This document shows positions 6,948 through 13,271 of a DNA stretch of 14,777 nt, one piece after another. Both the position numbers and the translations under genes were made by a program. The stretch spans positions 1-14,777 of the forward strand of contig WLDR01000024.1 in the NCBI GenBank assembly GCA_009704705.1, read 5' to 3'. The notes under the pieces are model-generated. The model did no database searches, was not told the origin of the DNA, and saw only the letters and a list, made by a program, of their open reading frames with translations. The stretch is from Actinomycetota bacterium (GTDB taxonomy: Bacteria > Actinomycetota > Actinomycetes > Actinomycetales > Microbacteriaceae). Position 1 is the stretch's first letter. Every line of letters starts with the position of its first letter.

Positions 6948-7567
6948 TTCGCACGCACCTCGATGACGCGGAACCCCTTGTAGTGGTCGCCTTTCGTCAC
7001 AACGTGCGTAGCGGAGAATCGACCCGTCATCCACGAGAGCAACGAGTCGGCACCGAGGTGCTTGGCAACGACGAAGTACGCCTCGCCACCGGGTACCAAC
7101 CTCGGCAACCACATTTCGAGCATCGCGTGAAGCTCGGTTTTGCCCACTCGAATCGGCGGGTTTGACCAGATCGCCGCGAACTGAACAGCCGTAGGCACTT
7201 CGGTCGGCTTCGACACCGTGATGTTCGGGCACTCAGCTCGCGCAGCGTTGCGGCGGGTCAACTCCAGAGCGCGTTCGTTGACGTCGACTGCCCACACGCG
7301 TGACTCCGGCGCTTCGATGGCCATGGTGAGTGCGATGGGGCCCCAGCCGCATCCGAGGTCGAGCAGGTCACCTGTGGCCGGCGCCTCGGGCACAATGCGC
7401 AACAGCGCTCCTGTGCCGGCATCGACGTGCTCAGGCGAGAAGATGCCACCCGCGGTCTCCACGACCAGCTCGCGACCGGCAAGTCGAACCGAGATTTCGC
7501 TCGGGGTGAAGTCACCGGCGGGGGATGCGCTGAAGTAGTGCTCCTGGCCGTCCGTGCTCACGAGCAC
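6944..7567 (-). CDS. RsmC-like class I SAM-dependent methyltransferase
   Basis: From GTG 7567 the product is 207 aa; a second in-frame GTG at 7561 gives 205 aa. Motif I is LLDLGCGWG (68-76), the acidic residue after strand two is D95 in VWAVDVNERA, and the catalytic motif SNPPIRVGK (135-143) is the NPPx-x-GK form of the RsmC/RlmG group. These proteins methylate a guanine base in ribosomal RNA. The single-domain length of about 200 residues is usual for actinobacterial members, whereas the enterobacterial enzymes carry an additional N-terminal domain. No Shine-Dalgarno is visible before either GTG. TAGTCT lies 7 nt before GTG 7561, so a leaderless start is possible; coupling to the preceding 111-aa gene is the alternative. 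The target nucleotide cannot be told from sequence. Confidence 0.85.
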   Translation of the reverse strand: MLVSTDGQEHYFSASPAGDFTPSEISVRLAGRELVVETAGGIFSPEHVDAGTGALLRIVPEAPATGDLLDLGCGWGPIALTMAIEAPESRVWAVDVNERALELTRRNAARAECPNITVSKPTEVPTAVQFAAIWSNPPIRVGKTELHAMLEMWLPRLVPGGEAYFVVAKHLGADSLLSWMTGRFSATHVVTKGDHYKGFRVIEVRAN

Positions 7568-7582
7568 AAGACTATCGAGCAG

Positions 7583-7918
7583 TTACGGGTGACCGATGCG
7601 ACCGCGACCGCTGGCCACGAGGTGGCGCCCCGAACAGACGGCCGGTTGAAACGGGCACTCGTCCATCACGATCACTGCATCGGTGAGATGCGCGTCGTAG
7701 GGGGCCGTGTCGCCCGGAGAAACACCCGCAGCCTTGACCGCTTCGAAAAGCGCGCGACCGCGGTCGATCGCCTTTGTCTCGTCGCCGTCGAGGGGTTCGC
7801 CCCACAACCATTGAACGATGGCGCCATCAGCGTCGCCACGATGAACGTCGAGTGTGTATCCACAGCCCGGGGTGCTGAGCACGTCCGCGACGTGGTATGT
7901 AAGTCCGGCCAACTTCAC
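7583..7918 (-). CDS. Unrecognised 111-aa protein
   Basis: It starts at GTG 7918, preceded by AGGA three bases upstream. The composition (acidic, few arginines, ordered-looking) is that of a real soluble protein rather than a shadow reading frame, but I do not recognise the family. Visible landmarks are Cys19, WLWGEPLDGDETKAIDRG (37-54), and a C-terminal half with Cys88 and Cys95 (MDECPFQPAVCSG). There is no membrane segment or signal peptide. Its TAA stop (7583-7585) lies in the same reading frame as the methyltransferase just downstream, so a single stop codon and six sense codons separate the two. It is presumably co-transcribed with that gene. Confidence 0.62.
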   Translation of the reverse strand: MKLAGLTYHVADVLSTPGCGYTLDVHRGDADGAIVQWLWGEPLDGDETKAIDRGRALFEAVKAAGVSPGDTAPYDAHLTDAVIVMDECPFQPAVCSGRHLVASGRGRIGHP

Positions 7919-7971
7919 TAATCCTGTCTATCCCAAAAAAGTCCCTGTAAGAACCTATCGGAAAGTCAGTA

Positions 7972-8008
7972 AACCCTGAGCCACCGACACTCGGCGTTCA
8001 CAGGGGTT
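7972..8008 (-). terminator. Possible hairpin after the XRE gene
   Basis: On the minus strand, beyond the XRE stop, AACCCCTG (8008-8001) can pair with CAGGGTT (7978-7972), with a further GCC/GGC pairing inside. There is no strong U tract. It is a weak terminator candidate. The outer arm AAACCCTGAGCCA (7971-7983) is also nearly repeated at 8323-8335 on the other side of the XRE gene, so this could instead be an operator-related sequence. Confidence 0.28.
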
Positions 8009-8017
8009 AAGCCGGAG

Positions 8018-8245
8018 CTAGAGCAGCTCGCGAATTTCTACTTTGAGGGCATCCGCAATCGAGTAGACGTTTGCGAGGGTCGGTGAGTAGCGCGAGTTCT
8101 CGATGCGGTTGATTGTCTTGCGATCAACACCGGCCTCGCGAGCGAGTTGTTCTTGCGTGAGACCGCGCGATTTGCGAAACGCGCGAATTCGCGAACCGAA
8201 TTCTTCGAGTCGATCACCGTGCGCTGCACTTCGGGGTAGAGCCAT
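8018..8245 (-). CDS. Small XRE-family helix-turn-helix regulator
   Basis: The 75-aa product is almost entirely one HTH_3/XRE domain: GLTQEQLAREAGVDRKTINRIE (residues 28-49), then the family-typical NSRYSPTLANVYSIADALKV. ATG 8245 has AAAGGA eight bases upstream. Such minimal XRE proteins are DNA-binding dimers, acting as autoregulators, toxin-antitoxin or phage-type repressors, or local switches. No toxin-like partner is adjacent, and its neighbours are an unrecognised soluble protein and a surface protein. A 14-bp-arm inverted repeat about 57-93 bp upstream of its start is a reasonable autoregulatory operator. The target genes are not known. Confidence 0.88.
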   Translation of the reverse strand: MALPRSAAHGDRLEEFGSRIRAFRKSRGLTQEQLAREAGVDRKTINRIENSRYSPTLANVYSIADALKVEIRELL

Positions 8246-8301
8246 GGGAGTGTCCTTTGGATCTGTGAATGGTGATGTGACGCCGTGTGTCTCCAGGGTC
8301 G

Positions 8302-8338
8302 CCTTGAAGCAGGGTCCCCCGCAAACCCTGAGTCAAGG
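8302..8338. promoter_or_regulatory. Long inverted repeat upstream of the XRE gene
   Basis: CCTTGAAGCAGGGT (8302-8315) and ACCCTGAGTCAAGG (8325-8338) match at 12 of 14 arm positions around a 9-bp spacer. It lies between the XRE gene and the upstream surface-protein gene. The size and position suit an XRE operator; a transcribed hairpin is the alternative. The surrounding 8246-8437 holds no gene that I can support. Confidence 0.45.
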
Positions 8339-8412
8339 CTACGACGCATCTGTCAAGATGAAGAATTATTACTTCCACTAACCGGGGTAAATCCTGTTAA
8401 TGTGCCGTAGAT

Positions 8413-8435
8413 GGGACATTCACAGAATGCTTCCC
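8413..8435 (-). terminator. Small hairpin just after the surface-protein gene
   Basis: Immediately after the surface-protein stop, on the minus strand, GGGA plus CATTC pair with GAATG plus TCCC around a TGT loop, with a two-base bulge. There is no U run. This is a plausible but weak terminator. Confidence 0.33.
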
Positions 8436-8437
8436 TG

Positions 8438-9352
8438 CTACTGCGTGATGAAGCCAATCTGCAGATTCCAGGCACCGTCTGAGTTGATGACGAGCACGAG
8501 TGGCCCCTCGGGCAGGTCAACCTGTCCCGTCCACCAACCGGTTTGGCTCGTGAGTTCGGTCGGTCGGGGGTCGCTACCGGCAAACGACGTCATCGTGAAG
8601 TCGCCCGACGTCAATGACTGGACCGTCATCGGACCTGCCCCTCCGCCGTAGAGCAGCACGTCATTTGATGTGCCTTGCCCGAGATCCATGGATGCGGTCG
8701 AGACGGGAGCGAACTCCACGCTCCAGTTACCGGCAGACGTGATGAGAATGGTCGTCGGGGTGGCACCGATCAGCGAGGCGAGGCCGTAGGCAACCGTGCC
8801 CTGGTAGTCACCCTGAACGTCAACCAACCGAGACATCGGCTTGCCGAACTGGTTGACAACCTCGACACGGAAAACTTGGTCATCGGCACCGTTGTTCGTC
8901 ACGGTGAGCAGGGCGCCCTTGATGCCCTTGGGTACGGCAACATGCGAGTTGCCTTGGCCTGTCGCCGTCAACGGAGCGAATGTGCCATATAGCGAGTTCG
9001 CCCACGCAATCGTCGGGTCAACCGTCGGTGTTGGGCTCGGGGTTGATGAACCACTCGGGCTCGACGAACCACTCGGAGTCGTCGTCGGCGACGCCGTGGG
9101 TGTGGGGGAGTTCGACGTCGATGGTGACGGTGTCGGCGTGACCGTCGGCGTGGCAGTCGAGGATCCCGACGGCGAATTCGTGGGCTGAACCGTGGGGTTC
9201 GAGTCCGTCGGACCCGGTGCGGGAGTGTTGGAGACGGCGACCACGATGACGACGACGAGGGCAACAACGGCGACTGCCGCGATAACTGCCGTCACAATCC
9301 AGGCCGTGCGAGCCGAGTTTCTGCCTGTTCTATTGGCCGAGTAATTCGACAT
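8438..9352 (-). CDS. Membrane-anchored surface protein with P/S/T-rich stalk and duplicated extracellular domain
   Basis: The 304-aa protein begins at ATG 9352, with TAGGAG five bases upstream. Residues 1-16 are polar and basic, 17-40 form one strongly hydrophobic transmembrane helix, and 42-112 are almost pure Pro/Ser/Thr/Gly, a typical wall-spanning stalk. The remainder looks extracellular and beta-rich and consists of two related units. Unit one (about 131-217) begins GQGNSHVAV and ends ILITSAGNWSVEF; unit two (about 225-303) begins GQGTSNDVLL and ends LVLVINSDGAWNLQI. I do not recognise the domain by name. The orientation is N-in, C-out. It may be a sensor or adhesion-type surface protein. 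It lies between hflX and the XRE gene and is divergent from hflX. Confidence 0.8.
   Translation of the reverse strand: MSNYSANRTGRNSARTAWIVTAVIAAVAVVALVVVIVVAVSNTPAPGPTDSNPTVQPTNSPSGSSTATPTVTPTPSPSTSNSPTPTASPTTTPSGSSSPSGSSTPSPTPTVDPTIAWANSLYGTFAPLTATGQGNSHVAVPKGIKGALLTVTNNGADDQVFRVEVVNQFGKPMSRLVDVQGDYQGTVAYGLASLIGATPTTILITSAGNWSVEFAPVSTASMDLGQGTSNDVLLYGGGAGPMTVQSLTSGDFTMTSFAGSDPRPTELTSQTGWWTGQVDLPEGPLVLVINSDGAWNLQIGFITQ
9043..9078 (-). repeat. 18-bp tandem direct repeat inside the stalk coding region
   Basis: Two adjacent 18-bp units (9043-9060 and 9061-9078) share the core GAACCACTCGG and encode SGSS-type residues in the P/S/T stalk. The unit length keeps frame, so the copy number could change stalk length by slippage. 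Confidence 0.55.
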
Positions 9353-9423
9353 TTCAACTCCTATTTTGTTTCAGTAGCAAACCATCCCACAGTAACGGAG
9401 GATTCACTCACTCGTGCGCGCGG

Positions 9424-9436
9424 TAACCTTGTGGTA
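9424..9436 (+). promoter_or_regulatory. Likely leaderless -10 element of hflX
   Basis: TAACCT at 9424-9429 is a TANNNT-type -10 box. The hflX ATG lies 7 bases further on, with no Shine-Dalgarno between. Transcription would begin at or next to the start codon. The -35 is weak (TTCACT at 9403-9408 gives a short 15-bp spacing). Confidence 0.45.
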
Positions 9437-10969
9437 ATGACGACCGACGAAAACCACAGCGCCATCGACCGCATTTTGGCGCGCGCGAAGAGCGCAGACA
9501 CATCCGCTCAGGTCTCAGTTTTCTCCTCGGGCAAGAAGGCGCAGGCTCTCGACGAAGCACTCCAGCCCACACCTCGATCGCGTCGGCAGTCGGAAGAATT
9601 CGACGGTGCCCAGCAAGACCTCGCTGACCGCGCCTCCCTCAAGCGAGTTGCCGGGCTCTCGACGGAACTCGAGGACGTCACCGAAGTTGAGTACCGTCAG
9701 TTGCGACTTGAGAAGGTCGTGCTCATCGGCGTCTACCAGCAAGGCACGCAAGAAGACGCTGAGAATTCCCTGCGCGAACTTGCCGCACTCTGCGAGACCG
9801 CGGGCGCGCAGGTGCTCGACGGCGTTCTGCAGCGCAGACCCACTCCAGACCCGGCCACGTATCTCGGGCGAGGCAAAGTTGAAGACCTGCGCGACATCGT
9901 CAAGGCAGCCGGGGCCGACACCGTCGTCGCCGACACCGAGCTGGCACCGAGCCAACGTCGTGCGCTCGAGGACGTGGTCAAGGTGAAGGTGATTGACCGA
10001 ACCGCGGTCATCCTCGACATTTTCAGTCAGCACGCGAAGAGCCGGGAGGGCAAGGCGCAGGTCGAGCTCGCTCAGCTCGAATACCTGCTTCCGCGTCTGC
10101 GTGGATGGGGTGACTCGATGAGTCGCCAGGCCGGTGGTCAGGTCTCGGGTGGTGCCGGTATGGGTTCGCGTGGTCCGGGTGAGACCAAGATCGAACTCGA
10201 CCGCCGTCGAATCAACACGCGCATGGCTCGCCTGCGCAAGCAGATCATTGCGATGAAGCCGGCGCGCGACACGAAGCGCGCCAATCGCAAGCGCAACGCC
10301 ATTCCGTCGGTGGCGATTACCGGATACACGAACGCGGGCAAGTCGTCGATCCTCAACCGCATCACCAAAGCCGGTGTGCTCGTCGAGAACGCCCTGTTCG
10401 CGACCCTCGACGCCACGGTGCGAAAGTCGACCACCACCGACGGCCGCCCCTTCACGCTCGTCGACACCGTCGGGTTTGTGCGCAATCTGCCGCACCAATT
10501 GGTCGAGGCGTTTCGGTCCACACTCGAAGAAGTTCAGGATGCGGACCTCATCGTGCACGTCGTCGACGCGAGTCACCCCGACCCCGCGCAGCAACTCAAG
10601 ACCGTGCGAGATGTGATCGGTGAGGCGGGGGCGCGGGACATCCCAGAACTCGTCGTCTTCAACAAGGCCGACCTGATTGATGACGATCAACGCCTCGTCG
10701 TGCGCGGGCTGGCAGCCGACTCGGTGTTCGTCTCTGCGCGCACGGGCGAGGGCATCGACGAGTTGATGAACGAGATCGCGGCGCGTTTACCGAAGCCCGA
10801 CGTCGAGGTTGACCTCTTGATTCCTTACGACCGTGGTGACGTTGTGTTCGGCCTTCACAACCGTGCGCTCATCTTGTCGACCGACTACGAAGAACACGGA
10901 ACACGAATCCGCGCGCTGGTGCGTGAAGCCGACGCAGCGGCTCTTGCGGTATTCTCGACCCGGTCTTAA
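9437..10969 (+). CDS. hflX: GTPase HflX
   Basis: The start is ATG 9437 (510 aa); GTG at 9431 is in frame but less likely, because the ATG sits exactly where a leaderless transcript would begin. HflX is a ribosome-binding GTPase that splits stalled or stressed 70S ribosomes and contributes to heat and translation-stress recovery. The hallmark HflX N-terminal and linker region is present, including GAGMGSRGPGETKIELDRR (about residues 240-258) followed by a helical arm. The G domain has G1 GYTNAGKS (296-303), G3 DTVGF (343-347) and G4 NKAD (409-412). A C-terminal domain follows (about 455-510). The N-terminus carries about 80 extra, largely disordered residues, as is usual in actinobacteria. It is a confident orthologue call. 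Confidence 0.97.
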   Translation: MTTDENHSAIDRILARAKSADTSAQVSVFSSGKKAQALDEALQPTPRSRRQSEEFDGAQQDLADRASLKRVAGLSTELEDVTEVEYRQLRLEKVVLIGVYQQGTQEDAENSLRELAALCETAGAQVLDGVLQRRPTPDPATYLGRGKVEDLRDIVKAAGADTVVADTELAPSQRRALEDVVKVKVIDRTAVILDIFSQHAKSREGKAQVELAQLEYLLPRLRGWGDSMSRQAGGQVSGGAGMGSRGPGETKIELDRRRINTRMARLRKQIIAMKPARDTKRANRKRNAIPSVAITGYTNAGKSSILNRITKAGVLVENALFATLDATVRKSTTTDGRPFTLVDTVGFVRNLPHQLVEAFRSTLEEVQDADLIVHVVDASHPDPAQQLKTVRDVIGEAGARDIPELVVFNKADLIDDDQRLVVRGLAADSVFVSARTGEGIDELMNEIAARLPKPDVEVDLLIPYDRGDVVFGLHNRALILSTDYEEHGTRIRALVREADAAALAVFSTRS

Positions 10970-10970
10970 C

Positions 10971-10987
10971 TTCGCAAGACTTGCGAA
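10971..10987. repeat. 17-bp perfect palindrome after hflX
   Basis: TTCGCAAG-A-CTTGCGAA follows the hflX stop directly and lies 37 bp before the next start. As RNA it forms a 7-bp stem with a GAC loop followed by a short pyrimidine run, which is a weak terminator. As DNA it is a typical dimeric-regulator site. Either reading is possible. Confidence 0.5.
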
Positions 10988-11024
10988 TCTTCCACTATGA
11001 AACAGCTACAGAAAGAGTGCGCGC

Positions 11025-11291
11025 GTGCTTGCAGCCATCCTCCCCAACACCGGTCAGAGCGAATCCACGCTGCTGTCGATCTTCATCATCGGTGGCGTTC
11101 TGGTCATCGCGGGCGTCGCAGCGATGGTGGCCGTGCGCGTGTCGCGCAAGAAGAACGCCGACGCCGCGACGTTCAAGCCAGTGGCTGCTGCCGAGAAGCC
11201 TGCTGCTGCCGAGAAGCCTGCTGCCAAGAAGCCCGCTGCCAAGAAGCCGGCTACCAAGAAGGCGGCCAAGCCTGCCGCCGACGACAACTAG
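11025..11291 (+). CDS. 88-aa membrane protein with N-terminal LPXTG-type signal and Lys/Ala/Pro tail
   Basis: It starts at GTG 11025, with AAAGAG seven bases upstream; a TGA lies in frame at 10998, so the frame cannot extend. Residues 6-10 are LPNTG, residues about 15-38 form one hydrophobic helix (TLLSIFIIGGVLVIAGVAAM), and residues 39-43 are SRKKN. That is a textbook sortase sorting signal, but it sits at the extreme N-terminus with no exported passenger before it. Residues 53-85 are repeats of AEKPAA and AKKPAA, a basic tail like those of histone H1-like proteins. The expected orientation is N-out, C-in, leaving the basic tail in the cytoplasm. It lies between hflX and metF, 13 bp before metF. 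Reading frame and topology are well supported; function is unknown. Confidence 0.75.
   Translation: MLAAILPNTGQSESTLLSIFIIGGVLVIAGVAAMVAVRVSRKKNADAATFKPVAAAEKPAAAEKPAAKKPAAKKPATKKAAKPAADDN
11184..11249 (+). repeat. Tandem 18-bp and 15-bp repeats encoding the K/A/P tail
   Basis: Two perfect adjacent copies of an 18-bp unit (11184-11201 and 11202-11219, beginning GCTGCTGCCGAG) encode AAAEKP. They are followed by two near-identical 15-bp units (11220-11234 and 11235-11249, beginning GCTGCCAAG) encoding AAKKP. All units are multiples of three, so changes in copy number keep the frame. Confidence 0.8.
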
Positions 11292-11304
11292 TCGTTCTTC
11301 TCGA

Positions 11305-12258
11305 ATGAGTACGCACGCGGCTGTGCAGGCCGAGCGCGCGACGGGCATCCCGTTCTCGTTCGAGGTGTATCCCGCTCGGAGCGAGTCGCAGGTCGAATCT
11401 GTTCACGAGACAGTCCAAAAACTTGCGGCCGTAGCGCCTCAGTTCATCGCCGTGACCTATGGCGCTGGTGGTTCATCGCGCGATCGCAGCCTCGACTTGG
11501 TGCGCTACATCCTCACCGAAACGAACGTGCCACCGATGGCGCACCTCACGTGCGTGGGGTCGACCGCCAACGAGGCGAACCGTCTCGTTCGCGATTTTCT
11601 TGACGCGGGCATCCGGCAGTTTCTTGCCATTCGTGGCGATGCCCCCGAAGACGCCATCGAGAGCGAAGACTTTCTCGGTGACCTGCGCAGCGCGACCGAG
11701 CTCGTGCAACTCATTCATCGCGTTCAGTCCGAGCGCGAGCCCTACACCGAGGTTGACGAGCCGCAGTGGGGCGGGGGAGCCGTGCGACTCAGCCAGCGCC
11801 GCGAACCGGTGCGCATTGGTGTCGCGGCTTTTCCGAACGGGCATCCGCAATCGCGCAATCGAGCACAAGATATCGACGTGCTTCTCGCGAAGCAGGCCCA
11901 GGGGGCAAACCTCGCCATCACGCAGTTGTTCTTTGACGCCGACGATTACCTGTCGTTCATGGTGGATGCGCGCGCTGCCGGCGTCGATTTCCCGGTGATC
12001 CCCGGCATCATGCCCGTCACAAGTTTGGGGCGGTTGAATCGCATCGTCGAGATCACCGACGAGCCCATGCCCGTTCACCTCGAGGCGGCGCTCGGCTCGG
12101 CGAGCGATGCGGCCGCTCAGTACGAGGTGGGTATCGCGCACGCCACGGAGCTCGCTCGCGCAGTGCTCGACGGCGGGGCTCCCGGCATCCACCTGTATGC
12201 CTTTAATCAGCACGCACCCGTGCTCGACGTTCTGACTCGGCTCGGCGCAATCGACTAG
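11305..12258 (+). CDS. metF: Methylenetetrahydrofolate reductase
   Basis: The 317-aa flavoenzyme reduces 5,10-methylene-THF to 5-methyl-THF, the methyl donor for methionine synthesis. Diagnostic blocks, in order, are FSFEVYPARSE (catalytic E20; the usual FE-x-x-PP here reads EVYPA), VTYGAGGSSRDRS (50-62), HLTCVG, FLAIRGDAP, AAFPNGHPQS, ANLAITQLFFDADDYLSFM and FPVIPGIMPV. Length matches the single-domain bacterial enzyme. ATG 11305 is chosen because it directly precedes the first conserved block; no clear Shine-Dalgarno is visible, so coupling to the 88-aa gene 13 bp upstream is likely. Two hairpins follow its stop. There are no signs of damage. Confidence 0.95.
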   Translation: MSTHAAVQAERATGIPFSFEVYPARSESQVESVHETVQKLAAVAPQFIAVTYGAGGSSRDRSLDLVRYILTETNVPPMAHLTCVGSTANEANRLVRDFLDAGIRQFLAIRGDAPEDAIESEDFLGDLRSATELVQLIHRVQSEREPYTEVDEPQWGGGAVRLSQRREPVRIGVAAFPNGHPQSRNRAQDIDVLLAKQAQGANLAITQLFFDADDYLSFMVDARAAGVDFPVIPGIMPVTSLGRLNRIVEITDEPMPVHLEAALGSASDAAAQYEVGIAHATELARAVLDGGAPGIHLYAFNQHAPVLDVLTRLGAID

Positions 12259-12263
12259 ATCGC

Positions 12264-12288
12264 GGCATACGATCGGCCAGCGTATGCC
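12264..12288 (+). terminator. Hairpin downstream of metF
   Basis: GGCATACG (12264-12271) and CGTATGCC (12281-12288) are perfect 8-bp arms around a 9-nt loop, five bases after the metF stop. There is no U tract. It is probably part of the metF termination or 3'-end stabilisation region together with the next hairpin. Confidence 0.5.
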
Positions 12289-12300
12289 CAAAACGAAAGC

Positions 12301-12328
12301 GCCCCGAGACTGTTTTCAGTCCCGGGGC
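12301..12328. terminator. Bidirectional intrinsic-type terminator between metF and lexA
   Basis: GCCCCGAGACTG (12301-12312), TTTT loop (12313-12316) and CAGTCCCGGGGC (12317-12328) form a 12-bp stem with one A-C mismatch. Read on the minus strand, it is followed by a T-rich run (CTTTCGTTTT), which suits termination of lexA; in the plus direction it follows metF. It is the strongest terminator in the window. Confidence 0.82.
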
Positions 12329-12400
12329 ACTTGCTTGATGAAGGGTTTTGATGGCTGAAGAGGACCATCACGAAAAGGTTACGACTCGATTCTCGACTCG

Positions 12401-12434
12401 TCCACCTCGAGAGACCGAAAACCCTCCACCTCGA
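12401..12434. repeat. Short direct repeat in the metF/lexA convergent gap
   Basis: TCCACCTCGA occurs at 12401-12410 and again at 12425-12434, each followed by a similar A/G-rich stretch. Arms AGGGTTTT (12342-12349) and AAAACCCT (12418-12425) could also pair at long range. The interval 12329-12486 has no gene I can support. It is probably the 3' untranslated region of lexA. Confidence 0.4.
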
Positions 12435-12486
12435 AGAAAACTCTCAGGTTTACCCCAACGTCCCAACAGGAATTCCGAACTCATCG

Positions 12487-13185
12487 TCAGCGAACCGACC
12501 GCAGAACGGCGACAACCTTGCCCTGGATTTCGGCGTGGTCGCCGAGGATCGGCTCGTACGCAGAGTTGCGGGGCAGCAGCCAGGTGTGACCGTCGCGTTG
12601 CTTGAAGACCTTCACGGTGGCTTCGCCGTCGAGCATCGCCGACACGATGTCGCCGTTCTCGGCCGTCTTCTGTGCGCGCACAACGACGAAGTCGCCGTCG
12701 CAGATTGCCGCTTCGACCATCGAGTCACCGTGCACCTCGAGCATGAAGAGGTCGCCCTTGCCGACGAGCTGTTGCGGCAGAGCCATCGTGTCGTCGATGT
12801 TCTGCTCCGCCGTGATCGGAACACCGGCGGCGATGCGACCGACGAGCGGCACCATCGTCACCTCCGGCCCCAAGTCGACGCGTGATGTTGCGGGGGTGGA
12901 TGCTCCGCCCACGAACTCACTTCCATCCGGGTTCAGCACCACCTCGATGGTGCGCGCCAGTTTGGGGTCGCGCCTGATGTATCCGAAAATTTCAAGCTGA
13001 TTGAACTGGTGCGAGACGCTGCTCAGTGACGAGAGGCCGACGGCCGCGCCCACTTGCTGCATCGTCGGGGCGTACCCGTTCTCGTCGATGAAGGAGATGA
13101 TGGCCGACAGCATTTCTGCTTGCTTGGCACTCAGTTTCTGTGTGCCACGACCGTTGTCGGTGGTAGCTGTTTCACTCGTTGACAT
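12487..13185 (-). CDS. lexA: SOS-response repressor LexA
   Basis: The start is ATG 13185 (232 aa); the frame stays open upstream to 13380, but the LexA-like sequence begins shortly after this ATG and a promoter ends immediately before it. LexA represses DNA-damage genes and cleaves itself when stimulated by RecA. The N-terminal winged helix (about 15-82) has the family pattern QAEMLSAIISFIDENGYAPT, then VSHQFNQLEIFGYIRRDP. The cleavage site is A120-G121 in GRIAAGVPI, the nucleophile is S155 in VHGDSM, and the general base is K192 in EATVKVFK. All catalytic residues are present, so the protein should be active. It is divergent from the LysM gene, with SOS boxes over both promoters, implying autoregulation. 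Confidence 0.97.
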   Translation of the reverse strand: MSTSETATTDNGRGTQKLSAKQAEMLSAIISFIDENGYAPTMQQVGAAVGLSSLSSVSHQFNQLEIFGYIRRDPKLARTIEVVLNPDGSEFVGGASTPATSRVDLGPEVTMVPLVGRIAAGVPITAEQNIDDTMALPQQLVGKGDLFMLEVHGDSMVEAAICDGDFVVVRAQKTAENGDIVSAMLDGEATVKVFKQRDGHTWLLPRNSAYEPILGDHAEIQGKVVAVLRSVR

Positions 13186-13186
13186 G

Positions 13187-13220
13187 TCGAAAGAGTATTC
13201 GAAAACAGAAGCAGAATCAA
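13187..13220 (-). promoter_or_regulatory. lexA promoter with overlapping SOS box; leaderless start
   Basis: On the minus strand, the -35 is TTGATT (13220-13215) and the -10 is TACTCT (13197-13192), with a 17-bp spacer. The lexA ATG begins 7 bases after the -10, so the transcript should be leaderless; no Shine-Dalgarno is present. The SOS box TCGAATACTCTTTCGA occupies 13202-13187 and spans the -10 up to two bases before the ATG. It fits the TCGAAn-N4-nTTCGA pattern of Gram-positive LexA sites with one arm mismatch. Confidence 0.75.
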
Positions 13221-13248
13221 ACACATCTTCGACTGTGTCGTCGCAAAT

Positions 13249-13261
13249 TCGAAAATTTCGA
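13249..13261. promoter_or_regulatory. SOS-box-like short palindrome
   Basis: TCGAAAATTTCGA is a perfect 13-bp palindrome around a central A, between the two 16-bp SOS boxes. The spacing is 3 bp shorter than the standard box, so LexA may bind weakly or not at all. Confidence 0.3.
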
Positions 13262-13271
13262 GCAAATCGAC

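Noticed and set aside
1851..7991. AGTGTCGGTGG at 1851-1861 and its exact complement at 7981-7991
   Set aside because: Exact 11-base matches are expected dozens of times by chance in a window of this size, so it is not evidence of a shared site.
8018..8245. Toxin-antitoxin interpretation of the XRE gene
   Set aside because: Neither the 111-aa protein nor the surface protein resembles a known toxin, and neither overlaps or is tightly coupled to the XRE gene.
9515..10690. 391-codon minus-strand open frame opposite hflX
   Set aside because: hflX is certain on the plus strand, and the antisense translation has shadow-like composition.
12351..12605. 84-aa plus-strand frame with a well-placed GAAGGG ribosome-like site, antisense to the lexA end
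   Set aside because: The product is Arg/Pro-rich and without recognisable features, it overlaps lexA by about 120 bases, and it lies behind a strong terminator with no promoter seen. A small protein cannot be fully excluded.
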